64,000 nt of DNA from Chytridium lagenaria. Taxonomy: Eukaryota > Chytridiomycota > Chytridiomycetes > Chytridiales > Chytridiaceae. Made by a program: the position numbers and the translations under genes. Below, one piece after another: positions 1 to 10,380 of this stretch. The stretch spans positions 114,862 through 178,861 of the forward strand of contig JAHLKC010000084.1 of NCBI GenBank assembly GCA_025449115.1. The letters run 5' to 3'. Every line of letters begins with the position of its first letter. The stretch's first letter is position 1. The notes under the pieces were generated by a model. The model did no database searches. It was not told the origin of the DNA and saw only the letters and a list, made by a program, of their open reading frames with translations.

Positions 1-43
1 CTGGCCAAAAAACAAACAAAAAAACCCTCCGATAGAGAGGTGA

Positions 44-2070
44 TTACGAGTACTGTGGCGGCGCATCATCGCTCCTTGTAACAGGAGGTACCACCGTAAT
101 TTGGATCCCAGCAGTCCTTCTTGCCTCCTCAACAAGCGCCATAATAACAGTCCGTGCAGAAGGTGGTTCAATCCCCATTCCCGCGAGTCGTTGATCGGAC
201 AGAAGGAGGAACGTGGATCCAGTGACAGCGTTTGCTAAGATATAGGGTTAAATCTCTTCTGCAATAAAAACCAACAATCAAAAGAGAATGGTAGAATACC
301 TCGTAATATATCTGTTAACGCTGGGCCAATCCCAACTGACATCAACCATTCTCCAACTTCCGCAGTAGACCATCCCGCAACGTCACCCGTCCTACTTGTG
401 TCTCCTCCCGCTACAAAAGCCTCCTTCTTCTCCCCCTTGACCTCCTCCACCCTCTGCACCTCTGTTGAAATCCTACTAAAATGCCTGTCCAATCCCGAAA
501 ACAACGCTGTCGGGATCGGTTCCTTCCTATCACTCCTGACAGGCGGCACTGACATGGCGCTGCTTGACTCGCTTGATGGAACGGGTGACGAGTACGCTGT
601 GGACGAAGTCGTGGAGGGTGGGGATGCATAGGTGGTTGCTGTGGAGATGGTGTTGGTGGGCTGTAATGTGGTGGTGGACGATAACGTTCCAATACGTCCG
701 GATCCAACCGTGGAGACGGTGTTTCCACGTCCGGGTTCATGGTTAAAGATAGTTGAGACTGTGTTTCCACGTCCAGCTGCGAATCCGAGAGCCGTGGATC
801 CGATAGATGAGACAGTGTCACCACGTCCAGATTGTAATGACGGGGCAGAGGTCACGGTGTTCCACGTCCAGGTTCCAATGCTGCTACAGAGGAGAGAGTG
901 TTTCCACGTCCAGGTTCCAATGCTGCTTCAGAGGAGACAGTGTTTCCACGTCCAGCTTCCAATGCTCCTAAGGAGGAGACAGTGTTTCCACGGCCAGCCT
1001 CCAAACCAACGGCCGATGCGGTAAGTTCCCGATCATCTTCCAATGACAATACCGTCGAAACTGTATTCCCCCGTCCAGCCATGCCAAAGGTCGAAGCTGC
1101 ATTATCTCCCGCCATCAAACCCGCGGAACTCGCTCCCGGGTTCCCACTTATATTTCCACCGTTTGCGAAAATGAACGGTCTGGATCCTAAATCAAAACTT
1201 GAGGGTGCGATAGGTTCCGAATCAAATTTAGATCGTAGGGGGAGGATTTTATCCGGGTATGGTGATAGATTTATAGTGGAAGGACCTTTTAAAGTGGGTG
1301 CTTTACGTTTTCGGGTGTAAATGAGGATGCCGATGAGGAGGAGGAGAGCTATGGGGATGGAGACGGCAAGAGCGATAATAGTAGAGGAGGTTAAAGGTGA
1401 GGAGGAGGAGGAGGACGAAGTGGATGGATCTGACGAGTTTGCCGCTGGAAGACCCGTTGGACCCAGGCCGACGGTGGATATCGCGGTGAGGGAGGGCTGT
1501 TGTTGGGAAGGTTGGGTCAAGGGTGGTGAGTTGCCAGAGGATTCGCTGGAAACGGCAGATGAGGCTAAAGGAGACAGAGAAGTCTCGGTTACCCCGGCGA
1601 TGATATATTGCTGATGGATGGGGATGCGGGATCGGTAGCACCAGGTTGGGTATTTGATGGAGGTGATGGGTTTGGATCGGATGGACTTGAGGGGGATGGT
1701 ACTGGTGATGGAGGTTGAGAATCAGGGAGTCCAAGAGATCCAGAGGAGATGATTAAGGTGCTGGCAGTATTGGAATTGCCAGCTAGCCTCGAACAAAGGA
1801 GGTTGCCATTGGCAAGAGTGCGCAAGACAATGTAGCGGCATCCGGAGGTTGCTCTGCAGTTATCAAGACATTCGGCTTTGGAATTCAGCTGCGTCACCAC
1901 TAATTATTTAATTAGGTTTTAACTCAGGACTTTCAAGGCAAATAAAAGAATTGGCATACCTCCTCCAATTTGGTTGGCCCTAATAGCGCCTTGGATGTCC
2001 ACGTCTGGGGCGTCCAAAAAGGTCATGACACCGGCTTCATTCGACGACCCTTTCCTACGTTCAGACGTTA
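44..2070 (-). CDS. Single-pass membrane protein: PAN/apple-like ectodomain, GRGNTVS repeat tail, C-terminal SAM domain
   Basis: Not a named gene. Read on the minus strand, the N-terminal part (about 1,900-2,060, then 1,610-1,890) has a Cys pattern with AECLDNC and SGCRY like PAN/apple modules, then a Ser/Pro-rich stalk. One hydrophobic segment (ALAVSIPIALLLLIGILIY, about 1,330-1,390) is followed by basic KRK, which suggests outside-N/inside-C. The intracellular tail carries about nine GRGNTVS-like repeats and ends in a SAM domain (WSTAEVGEWL to LLLSDQRLAGMGI), split by an intron near 239-299; the stop is at 44-46. Another intron lies near 1,896-1,957. Two one-base indels break the frame: near 1,593 (a G run) and near 860 inside a GRGNTV repeat; both would be in frame with one extra base. 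The first exon and signal peptide were not found. A receptor or adaptor that oligomerises through SAM is inferred. Confidence 0.6.
690..1085 (-). repeat. Coding tandem repeat, about nine GRGNTVS(S/T) units
   Basis: On the plus strand the motif gtttccacgtcc recurs every ~42-45 bp. Translated on the minus strand it gives units of about 14-15 residues with the core G-R-G-N-T-V-S, variants GRGDTVS and GRIGTLS, and Leu/Glu/Ala spacers. Each core holds R-x-x-T, a simple basophilic-kinase consensus. It lies between the membrane span and the SAM domain of the surrounding gene. Copy number may vary between strains, as in other coding minisatellites. Confidence 0.85.
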
Positions 2071-3043
2071 ATTTTGAATGCGCGTGTTGGAATAAGAATG
2101 AAATGTTTCAAGGGTTGTTGAGGTTGATCGCTTACAATGAACACGTTCCTGATAGTTGTTATGTTAATGGGCCGCAGAGAAGAGACTGTTGGTAAGTAAC
2201 AGAAAAAATCGCACAACACATGAAAATAATGTAACAAAGATGGCAATGTACCTTGATTCGAGTATGAGGATCTGAAGGGGTTAAAAAAGGATTATAAAAT
2301 ATTAGTAATTATATTGAAGATAAATAAAGGACAATGGGCGTTCTACTAATTTGAAACAAAACAAAAACCAAACCCACATAATGCATTGCGAGTTGGCAGC
2401 GCAGAGCCTGGCGCACTGGCATCGAGACGTTGCTGTTGCCGATTGAATCTCGGCTATTAATTATTAAGTAGATTTCGAACGGGAATATGTGCATGGTGCG
2501 TGTGCGTTGAAAAGAGAGAGGGATGGTATCCATTGAAAAAGTGATATGGGTGAACGAGTAAAAGAGTGGTGCGAGCGAGTTAACATTGTGAGTAAATTAT
2601 ACGTAGGTAATTATATTTTTACGAATACATGAACAGACATACCATTCCTGAAATCTAGGCCCTGCGCTAATATTATTTGCCCCGATCCACACGTTTCTAC
2701 CGACTGAGCGCGCACAAGCTCAAGAGGAATGATGATCAACTGTGAAAGTAGCAGTAAAAGTATTAGGTGATGCCAGTTGCTGTTACTGGATCATTTTCCT
2801 GTGAGATTGTACGGATGATGTTGAGGATGCCGATGATGATGCCGATGATGATGCCGATGATGATGATGATGATGATGGAGATGATGATGATGAAAGTGGT
2901 GGTGGTGATGATGGTGATGAAGGCATCATGCGAATGCCGAGAGGGTTGCGATGAGGGAGCTGTTTTCTTTAAAGTTAATCTATCCGTTTTCTTTTTCTCC
3001 TAAATATTTTTATTTATTTATTTATTTTTAAGAATAAATAAAA
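2071..3043. other. Region without a recognised gene; (GAT)n microsatellite
   Basis: This probably contains the 5' exon(s) and promoter of the PAN/SAM gene, but no exon could be fixed. A probable intron acceptor on the minus strand lies near 2,192-2,200. A GAT/ATG microsatellite occupies about 2,817-2,935 and produces artefactual Met-rich or Ser-rich reading frames. Nothing else is recognisable. Confidence 0.5.
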
Positions 3044-4090
3044 TCACCTAGTTTAGAAAAAACCTTCACTTGTAACAAGCAAAATTCGCTCGCGGATTAT
3101 TGCTTATCACAAATCCAAATCCAAATGAAATGAAATGAAGCGGCCCGCAACTTCCGCCCCAAAATATTAAAAAAAATCATGAAAGACAATCCGTAGCGAT
3201 TTTTGAATTCCGACCACCTGGAAAACGGTTCTGGAGCACCTTCCGGATCAAGGAGGAGGAGGAGGAGGAGGAAAGGTGAAAAGGGAAAATTACTATTTGT
3301 TTTATTATTTATTTTATTTTATTAATAGATTTTATTTATTAATAATTATTAATAAATAAATAATTATTAATAATATATTTCTTCTTTTCGCTCTCGAGAG
3401 GCCGCCAAAGAGGCCGTCATGACGGCCATCCCACCCCCGCCTCGAATCGCATCCCCGCCTCCCTTCGCTACCATCCACCCCCAGCCATCCACCCCCACCA
3501 TCCATCCCATCCATCTGGCATCACTACTCCACTACCCATCCAGCGCAACCCTCCACACTCATACATTCATCCGCTTTCCTCTTCCATCCATCCGCCGGGT
3601 CCTCCCATCTCATCCATCATCCTTTCATTCATTCACTTAACCATCCCCCCCCCAATTCTCCACACCATCTCTCCATCCTCCCATACATCCGGATTCCATC
3701 TCTCCATCCTACTCCCTTCACCTTCTAACCCTTTTCTTACCTATCCCCCGCCTATCCCGGCCCATCCACCTTTCTTTATTCATCCATTCATCTTTCCATC
3801 TATTCATTAATTTATCCTTCCCCCCCATCATCACCCCCTTGTCATATTCACCCACCTGCGTCCATTTCATTAATTCCACTAGTTCTTGATTTTTTTATCG
3901 TGGGGAACTCAGTCTCGACCGTTCAGGGGTTCAAATCCCCTGATGGTCAATTCATCGACATCTGCTTCCGCGTCCATTCACCTACCTTTGCCCCTTCCAT
4001 TCACTGCCCATCCGCCCATCCACCGTACATTCATCCATCCATGTACCGCACCATCCATCAATCCTTCATAATCCTTCAGCTTAATTGACC
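3044..4090 (+). repeat. Left arm of a large inverted repeat (SINE-like composite)
   Basis: The first ~470 bp (from tcacctagtttag, including a GGA microsatellite, an AT-rich tract and the palindrome gccgtcatgacggc) match the reverse complement of 6,800-7,254 almost base for base. The arm continues as a CCATCC/CATCCATC-rich minisatellite (about 3,420-3,850), more diverged between the arms. It ends past a tRNA-like B-box motif (3,899-3,955). The matching order in both arms shows two copies of one ~1-kb repeat in inverted orientation about 2.2 kb apart. No coding content. Confidence 0.85.
3899..3955 (+). other. tRNA-like T-arm/B-box motif in left arm
   Basis: The sequence GTCTCGACC is followed by caggggttcaaatcccctg, a perfect 5-bp T-stem with a TTCAAAT loop that fits the RNA polymerase III B box (GGTTCRANTCC). 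No matching 5' acceptor strand, D-arm or anticodon arm was found upstream, so this is not called a tRNA gene. A tRNA-derived SINE promoter remnant is likely. Confidence 0.55.
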
Positions 4091-6284
4091 TACTAGGGTC
4101 CTACTATTGTTCCTATCCCTTTACTCTTATGGTCAAACTATTTATCGTGAGCATCACGAAAAGCACCGTGTCCGTTTGGTAGAAGGTTATAGCAGATGGA
4201 TTTTTATATTTTCGTTTTTGAAATTTCAAATTCTTTATACCTTCACTAAGAACATCTTCTACTATTTATCTTTTAATCTCTTCAATTCATCTCTAACAAT
4301 AATTTTTAAGTAATGGGTAATAAATTAATAAACAATAAAATTGAGCTGGATTAAAATATTTATAACGCGGAACAAGATTATAATATGGATAAAAGATGCA
4401 GTTTGCTATTGTCAACAGAGTGCAGGCTGGCTTCGGCGACACACCTTTTTCTCACCAAATTCGTAATAAATATTCAGATTATGAAAAATATTGCAGCGAC
4501 TTGGTGAAATTTGACAATATTGAGGTTCTTCTAGGACGTGCCTACATTGATGGCATGCTATTAACGACATTCAATGACACTAAATAATATATGTATAAGC
4601 TGTATATATATGTGATTAATTGTATTTGATCAGGACAATTGATGTAGATGCCTTCTGAGGTGGGCTGATTAAGTAGAACATGTAAGACGATTTTTTTAAC
4701 ATGCATCATTCTCACTCAAATGATGCCCGATCATTCTCATTTTTCTACCAAAATAGGTAACAGATTCTATGTAGGCGCAAACGTAATTTGACCCGCGTCA
4801 AGACTCTGGTTGATGTACTTCATATGGATGTAACTGTTTACAACAATAAAAAATAAAGTGATATTATATAGTTTAGAGCATACACAACGCGTTGCTTGAG
4901 GGCTCATATTTTTCTCATATGTGCTTTATCACTCGTTACAGCTTTGGTGTTAGTATGACGCGTAAAAACGTCTTTTATATTACCTCTTGCTATGTACACC
5001 AAAATCTTAGGTCTACTTTCAAACTGACGACGTACTTATACAGCCCCCTTGTAAAGTGTTTGAAAATACACCAAATTTCGCTCAGCTTCATAAATTTCAC
5101 ATACACATTATGAGATGGAAATTCAAGGCTGTAGTGTGCGGTGACGATAACCTTCATTAAGTAATATCTGTTTTTTGAGATTCCTGAAAATCATTTTTGC
5201 TTTTGACCTCAAGAAATCAACACACCTCACAACCCATCTTCCCATCGCAATCTCAAAAAAGTTGAACCATCCAGCCCAGCACCCCCCATATTATTATATT
5301 GTTTGAAGCGTCTCAAGCACATTGATATATTGTCAAAGTAAAGGCTCTGTATAATATCTTTTCAGAACGTTATTTGAAGTAGACAAAAAATTACAAAAAT
5401 GACCGTACAGCCTCAACCCATCACGCGATAGACTTTAACGTTTACAATAACTATCATCCGTACTTAAGGAATGTATTATTTAAATTTAGTAGAGTTTTTC
5501 CAAAAAATGACAGTGTTTGGCATCACGCAGTGTTTTTCTACAGCGCGTTTCAATAAAGTGTGATATCTTGTTTTTTTGAACGTATTGGAATCGCAAACTT
5601 TGCTAGTACGTGCCAACACAGGATGTAATTTGATGTTGTTAGTAAAGACTCTCTAGCTAAAGATTTAAGGGTGCGGCAAATAATGCGTGTGGTTTGAATA
5701 GAATGTTCCTTCTCGTTAACCATGCTGAACGCGCTTTGGCACGCATATGACATTGCTGCAGCAACTACGGAATGTCATGGATACTGCATCCATTGTAGAT
5801 ATAGATATATGAGGCTATCAATACAATCTTTAAGCCACGACGTATATCTGTAAAAGCGCCAGAATGAAGACTGGAGCAAGATTAGCGAGAATGTTAATGC
5901 AGGCACTATAGTGAGAGGAGAGTTTATTTACAACAATGAAAGTTACAATGCAGATGGGCAAAAGATGACAAAGACAAGGATGACGGCAATTACACCTGAT
6001 AACGTTTGCAGTATTTAATCCGTTGGGACATATATAAAGACACAGTTTGTTTGCGAAAACCAAAACGCACATCTGTAACAAGATAAGAGACAGAGGAGAA
6101 AAAATGATAGTGGAGAAGGTATAGAATATATTTAGTTACATTTAAACTATCATTCGCACGCGAAATGTTAACGACGACAAACACGCGAAATGTTAACGAC
6201 GACAATTACTTAATTGAGGACGGAGAAGGGAATGCAAATAAATGAATATGTTAAATTATTAAAATAGATGAGCAATTACTCTAG
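4091..6284. other. Spacer between inverted arms; no recognised gene
   Basis: AT-rich sequence. The longest open stretches (4,396-4,587 and 4,892-5,113) are short and match nothing I know. A 24-bp direct duplication (core cgcgaaatgttaacgacgac) lies at about 6,158-6,205. No transposase or reverse transcriptase is visible between the arms. Confidence 0.5.
6158..6205. repeat. 24-bp tandem duplication
   Basis: Two head-to-tail copies of acacgcgaaatgttaacgac followed by gacaa, identical as read. It sits just inside the right inverted arm. No function is apparent. Confidence 0.8.
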
Positions 6285-7254
6285 TGGATCAGGCTAAAAG
6301 CAATGTTGAATGGAAAATGAAGCGCTGGATGGATGAAAGGATTGTGCAGGAGGTTAGTGGAAGTTCGGCGGATGGATTGGGCAAAGGCAGAAGAATAAGT
6401 GGGGCAGCGGATAAATGATGGACCAAAATGACAGTCAAGGGACTTGAACCCCTGATTAGTCGAGACCTTTCCCCCCCAAAAACAAATTAAAACAAACGAA
6501 AAAAAGAATTGAATTAACGGTGTGAAGGCGGGGGAAGTATGGGATGAGCGATGCTGGTGGTGGGTATGGGAACGGATCAACAAATGGATGGAAAGATGGA
6601 TGGGATGGAGGATGAAATGTGGATGATACGGGATGGGTAAATGGAGGGATTGGATGGGAGCATGGCGAGACGGAATTCGGATGGATGGGAGGATGGAGAG
6701 ATGGAATCCGGATGGATGGGAGATAAAGAGATGGTGTGGAGAATGGGTGGGGGATGGGTGAATGGATGGTCAGAAGATTGATGGATGAGATGGGAGGAAC
6801 CGGTGGATGGATGGATGGGGGTGGATGGTAGCGAAGGGAGGCGGGGATGCGATTCGAGGCGGGGGTGGGATGGCCGTCATGACGGCCTCTTTGGCGGCCT
6901 CTCGAGAGCGAAAAGAAGAAATATATTATAATAATTATTTATTTATTAATAATTATTAATAAATAAAATCTATTAATAAAATAAAATAAATAATAAAACA
7001 AATAGTAATTTTCCCTTTTCACCTTTCCTCCTCCTCCTCCTCCTCCTTGATCCGGAAGGTGCTCCAGAACCGTTTTCCAGGTGGTCGGAATTCAAAAATC
7101 GCTACGGATTGTCTTTCATGATTTTTTTTAATATTTTGGGGCGGAAGTTGCGGGCCGCTTCATTTCATTTCATTTGGATTTGGATTTGTGATAAGCAATA
7201 ATCCGCGAGCGAATTTTGCTTGTTACAAGTGAAGGTTTTTTCTAAACTAGGTGA
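6285..7254 (-). repeat. Right arm of the large inverted repeat (SINE-like composite)
   Basis: Reverse complement of the left arm. From the outside inward (7,254 down) it has the same ctaggtga end, CTC-microsatellite, AT tract and gccgtcatgacggc palindrome, then GGATGG-rich minisatellite (about 6,560-6,850), then the tRNA-like motif (6,429-6,472). The minisatellite part has diverged from the left arm in unit number and order, while the outer ~450 bp is nearly identical. Confidence 0.85.
6429..6472 (-). other. tRNA-like T-arm/B-box motif in right arm
   Basis: On the minus strand GGTCTCGACTAATC precedes aggggttcaagtcccttg, which again fits a Pol III B box. It aligns with the motif at 3,899-3,955 (shared GTCTCGAC and GGGGTTCAA), so both arms derive from one ancestor. 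No complete tRNA fold. Confidence 0.5.
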
Positions 7255-7907
7255 ATAAAATAATAAAAAAAATACAAAATAATGCCCAAAAAAGGAAACA
7301 ATCTGGTTTCTAATTGGGAAGGCCAAGCACCAAAGGATTACACAAAACCCTTCTTTCCTCACAAATTGTTTCAAGTCCATTAACCAATAGAATCACTCCT
7401 AGCAATCGGCACTTCAAAATTTGACTCTTTTGTGTTGGATTTGTCTAAAGGGTGGCTCCACAACGTTTGAAAAACCAAATATTTTATTTATGAGTCCTGG
7501 AATTTCACCGTCGCAGGATCACCCTCTGCTTTATCTCAATAGCGAATTCACACACACTTCTTTGTACCTTCAAGAACGCCAACAGCATTTAATCTGCCGA
7601 AATTATTGCTATGTGTATGTGAGATCTTAGAAACGGTGTTGAGGTCGATGGTGGCGAATTTGGAAGAAAGAGCTGTGGCTTCTATTATTCAGTTATCGGC
7701 GACAACCCTGCATAATATCCTGAATTCACTCTACCGTAATTTCGTTCAATGTAAACAACAACCCCCTGCAATTAATAAAATGAGTGTTGTTAAATTGAAC
7801 GATTTAAGAGGCATTTCCTCATAGGAAAATCGACTCTCACCCAATGAAAAACGGATTCCCCGTACGAGAAAACCCTAGTAACGATAAGCAAAAAAAGATC
7901 AACCTTC
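7255..7907. other. No recognised gene
   Basis: Sequence between the inverted-repeat arm and the pogo-like fragment. Short open frames on both strands match nothing I recognise. It may hold the lost 5' part of the transposase. Confidence 0.4.
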
Positions 7908-8667
7908 GTGATTGCTTTAACTCTGTTGGTGTGGCATTGTACGTTGCCCCTCAATTTCCCCGACTTTTTAAAAGTATCACGGAAACCACACCAACGCAAT
8001 GACGAATCCGAAAACTTGATTTTGATTGAGAAAGGCCCCGTAAGCCTGTCAAAAGCTCAGCTCACGCGTATTGTTGCATGGACTCGACGCTGCCTACACG
8101 CTCACGGATACAGCCTCGCGAGAAAAATCACCCACGTTGCGCAAATGGTTGAAGTTGACCCTCAAGTATAATTTTAGACTTCAGACTTTCGTGCTCGACA
8201 TGATGAAAACCTTCAACGTCACGCGAGATCGCCTTGGAAACATGGATCAAACAAACATACCATTTGATCTCATGCCTAAGGTCACAATTAGGAAAAAGGG
8301 CGATAAAAGTATTACTGTTAAAACACCAAAAGTGAAAGGGGGTAAGGGATCCTTTTTCACGGCCTTTCAATTACTTACGTTTTTTTCTTCCGCAGGAGGA
8401 CGCGCAACCTGCAATCTCGCGGTCATGGGGGACGGCAAAAAGCTTCCCGCATTTATTATCTTTTCCGGCGAAAGAACGAAGCAGAGCCGCGTCATTAAAG
8501 AGGCACGAAAGATGAGTGAAAACTTTGGAGGACACACGTATTTTTTGGCGCAGAAGAACGGATGGACTGATGCCGACGTGATGATGGAGTGGATTGAGAC
8601 GATTTGGAAACCGTTTGCGCTTTCTGTGGAACACACGAAAGGAAGTTTGTTTGCACCAAAAGTGTAA
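7908..8667 (+). pseudogene. Truncated pogo/Tigger-type DDE transposase
   Basis: The best part (about 8,170-8,667) reads NMDQTNIPFDL, then GDKSITVKT, then ATCNLAVMGDGKKLPAFIIF. This is the start of the DDE core in pogo-like transposases, where N-[AM]-D-[EQ]-T-P carries the first catalytic Asp. A 54-nt intron (8,342-8,395, GTAAGG...CGCAG) is in frame inside this block. Upstream, two competing frames (IVAWTRRCLHAHGYSLARKI at about 8,070 and the frame entering the core) suggest a frameshift near 8,160. The protein stops after FALSVEHTKGSLFAPKV, before the second Asp and third acidic residue, so the catalytic domain is incomplete. Terminal inverted repeats were not found. Confidence 0.65.
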
Positions 8668-10380
8668 ATAAAGAGTGGTTTATTAAGTAAGTTGAGTGAG
8701 AAAATTGGAGTGTGTCAACTAGAGGGAAAGCGCTTGCAAGTGCAGAAAAGGTAGTGTGAGGGGGGAAAGGGCTCCTTTTATATGCGAGCGCTGTTCCCTT
8801 CAGAGTTGCTGCGGGCTGCTTCAAGGGAAGCGTACCGCCACTTTGGCGTTTCGAGACGACGGGTGAAGGGGGTGAGTTGAAAGGACAAAGCAAATCAGTG
8901 AGTGTAACAAGTTTATAAACTAAATAAACTAGTATCCTTGTGTAACTTGATTCTTTTATTTGTTTTGTCTCCAAGGTTGGTATCCCAGGAGTCCGTCGGC
9001 CTTTGAAGGCGGCAACGGAACCTCACTGGTTTCTGTGAAGAATTACATTATTCACATGGCCTATGGCTCATAAGGACATTTTGTCTAAGTCCGTTGAGTT
9101 CCGTTATATCCCGCGTCGACGCGTATATTTACGCGTCATATTGAATCCTCCCTTCTTTTCCCTTTGGGTTTTTATATATACTTTTTCCCCACGTTTATAG
9201 GGTTTTTATTGAAGGAGGTGGCGCGCATATGTGCCGTTTATGTGCGTGTGTATGTTGTGTCTATTATTTATTTGTATTTTGTGTATTACTTTAATATGAG
9301 AGATTTCTTGATTTAATTTGTTACCTTGTTGAATTTAAGTAGTTGATATTGAGTTGATCCCCTATCCTCTATCACCACGCGCGTGGCCTCGCGGCGTGAT
9401 CTCCCCTTTACTCTTAGTTGGATGACAGTCGACCCCTCTGCCCCCTTACCACCTGGTGAAGCTGCAATCCGGCCGTCTGAGACAGAAGGCTGTGATGGAA
9501 CCCCTCCTCATTCACAGTGTCCTTTAGTCGAGGCTTGGTCAGCTATATTCCACCTCTGGTGCTCTCCGACCCGATGATCAGGCGCTAACGGCATGCAATG
9601 AGTGAGGTTACCCTGTTCTAAGCTCTGAGAGGCAAACGAGAGCCCATGTTCCAAAAGGTGCCATAGTAGGGTGGCATGGAGACTTATAGCCATCCCCGAT
9701 CGCCAGGAGACGATCTGGTGCTGATATTGGTTTAGAAGCAAGGTAAGTCGATAATGAAGATACTAAACACGTTCCCTTCTCCCTTAAATAAGCAGAATCT
9801 CGCGATCACTCACCCATGTTATAATCTTGTTTATAGCATCCAATTTAATAAATACACTTTTACAATTAAACCATATTCTCTCTTTATTCGCGTTATTGAT
9901 TTCTATCGTACAATGTTCCTTCAATATAAATACTTAACCATTTCAGAATACACTGAAATAATATACTCGTCGTTGTTTACTATCGAACTAAGGGTTATAT
10001 TATTGTAGGTGTTGAAACGGGTACATAAAAGTATGAAGTTGAAAAGGTACTCGAAAAGAAACACTTAGACAAAATCTAGGTTACACTAAACTAAGATTTA
10101 ACGCGAAATCGGCCAAGTCCCCTTCATCTGATGAAGGAGACGCGTTTCCTTCATCCATGAAGGAATACCACATATCAAAGAAACGTTTATACTAAAGAAG
10201 GAAAGAAAATTCCACCCTTCAATAGACTTCCAGTTTCAGATTAACAAAAACGAAAATAGTATAAATGTATATTAACGTGGCCTGTTTGGTTCAATTCCAA
10301 CTTGACTTCCACTCTACTTGTACCCCTTTCGCTCCAGCACCTTACATTTAACACAATAATAACCCACTTTTGATACAACA
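8668..10380. other. Non-coding stretch upstream of the copia element
   Basis: No gene is recognised. It probably contains the 5' LTR and leader of the copia element, but without a 3' LTR the boundary cannot be fixed; tgttgaaacggg near 10,010 would be a plausible LTR start. A TATA-like tataaatgtata lies near 10,260. Two small hairpins (10,121-10,137 and 10,148-10,163) lie between. A TGGTATC motif near 8,975 resembles a primer binding site but is too far from the gag start to assign. Confidence 0.4.
10121..10163. repeat. Two adjacent small palindromes (ccttcat/atgaagg)
   Basis: ccttcatctgatgaagg (8-bp arms, 1-nt loop) and ccttcatccatgaagg (7-bp arms, 2-nt loop) lie 10 bp apart and share the half-site CCTTCAT. 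Their place upstream of the copia gag start suggests an LTR/leader regulatory or structural element; function not known. Confidence 0.6.

Noticed and set aside
898..1320. Plus-strand open frame with FPRP repeats over the SAM-receptor repeat array
   Set aside because: Shadow of the minus-strand repeat; the minus strand has the membrane span, SAM domain and splice sites.
1974..2195. Plus-strand open frame with Cys/Trp residues (DVNFECACWNKNEMF)
   Set aside because: It looks protein-like but overlaps minus-strand sequence that continues the PAN-like domain; no splice partners on the plus strand.
2767..3003. Met-rich open frame of 78 codons
   Set aside because: It is the translation of a GAT/ATG microsatellite and has no other sequence.
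3899..3955. Possible tRNA gene
   Set aside because: Only a T-arm can be folded; no acceptor, D-arm or anticodon stem at the right spacing. Kept as a tRNA-like motif.
3332..4090. Several open frames rich in Pro, Ser and His over the CCATCC tract
   Set aside because: They follow the repeat in every frame; no start context, introns or family match.
8970..9000. TGGTATC motif as a retrotransposon primer binding site
   Set aside because: It lies about 1.4 kb before the gag start and no LTR end could be placed next to it.
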